DNA of 64,000 nucleotides from Eonycteris spelaea (Eukaryota > Chordata > Mammalia > Chiroptera > Pteropodidae): the NCBI GenBank assembly GCA_003508835.1, contig PUFA01000022.1, positions 1,922,001 to 1,986,000 of the forward strand, in the 5' to 3' direction. Below, piece by piece: positions 63,472 through 64,000 of this stretch. How positions within the stretch are numbered: the first letter of the stretch is position 1; each line of letters starts with the position of its first letter. The notes under the pieces are model-generated. The model had not been told where the DNA came from and did not search any database. It saw only the letters and a program-made list of their open reading frames with translations. Both the position numbers and the translations under genes were made by a program.

Positions 63472-64000
63472 GTGGGTCTATTAGAGCCTTGTTCAGTTCG
63501 TGAAAATTTCCTTCATAATATGAGTAAATGAAAGCATCTTTATCTGCCATTAAATACTTGTTGAAATGTATTAATGCTGGGCACTCCGGTTGTATCTATA
63601 TAATTTGTAGCACGCATATCACTTGGCGGAATTCATATCAGCGGTAAGGGCTTAAGCATGTTACAGTCTAAGCTGTATTCCTGTAAGACAGAACGTGTCC
63701 TTGCCTGTAAGCTGCCTGAGACCTCTGGGGTGACCTGATACTCTGCTATGTGGGGCATTTCTAGTACTTAAACATCCAGATGGTTCTAACTGGTTATGGA
63801 GGAAGAGAGTGGGGGCAAATTCCACCTTGCTGGTCTTTAAGTTTCTGCAAAATTATAGGTAGCTGCGATAGGCATGATGAAGCCACAGAGAGCTCCAGAA
63901 AGAATCAGTGAGTGCGGGTTCTCACTGAGCAGTGTAATGAGTTACAACAGAACAGTGGAACGTAAAGTATTAGCTGCAGTGTTGGAAATCGTGATCACGT
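63472..64000 (+). other. FAT4: FAT4 intron 6, 5' part (inferred number)
   Basis: Phase-1 intron starting at GT 63472-63473 and running off the window. It is unique sequence without a recognisable repeat. Confidence 0.85.

Overview
The window is intronic and exonic DNA of a placental mammal. It carries the plus-strand middle part of FAT4, the giant protocadherin-like cell-surface protein of the Fat/Dachsous planar-polarity and Hippo-linked pathway. Five exons with consensus splice sites lie in the last 17 kb (46753-46884, 54237-54498, 55541-55891, 61752-62672, 63297-63471). Their reading frames join without gaps into one cadherin-repeat polypeptide matching FAT4 from roughly repeat 16 to repeat 22 of its 34. 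Because exon 1 of mammalian FAT4 is very large and followed by a long intron, the first 46.7 kb is read as the 3' part of intron 1 and the exons as numbers 2-6. The numbering is inferred.

The 46.7 kb intron is AT-rich and holds no recognisable protein gene. It contains decayed MIR and L2 pieces, L1 3' ends in both orientations, a long L1M-type non-coding stretch (about 39.4-41.1 kb), microsatellites, a GC/CpG-rich block (about 22.1-25.5 kb) and a 5S rRNA-derived retroposon at 6356-6500. No Alu, B1/B2, ruminant, carnivore or other young tRNA-derived SINE was seen. The short L1 tails at 47946-48034 and 55940-56140 resemble bat L1 3' ends, and 5S rRNA-derived SINEs are known in fruit bats. A bat, possibly a pteropodid, is therefore the best guess (moderate confidence).

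The oddest coding signal is in the fourth exon (61752-62672). The cadherin protein is well conserved, but the reading frame is broken by five small indels (-1, -1, +2, -1, -1). Together they explain exactly the 921 nt observed against 923 nt expected. The neighbouring exons are intact, so assembly or base-calling error in a very GC-rich exon is more likely than gene loss, but this needs reads or RNA to settle. Third-position GC is 44 of 46 codons in part of this exon and 11 of 46 in part of the preceding exon.

Other structures not explained by ordinary annotation are two perfect 18-bp-arm hairpins (13918-13963 and 50749-50816), a diverged direct duplication of about 105 bp (7802-7906 and 10125-10231), a tiny L1 insertion with an intact 13-bp target-site duplication, and two homeodomain-motif clusters that could be developmental enhancers. 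I did not find a novel gene system.
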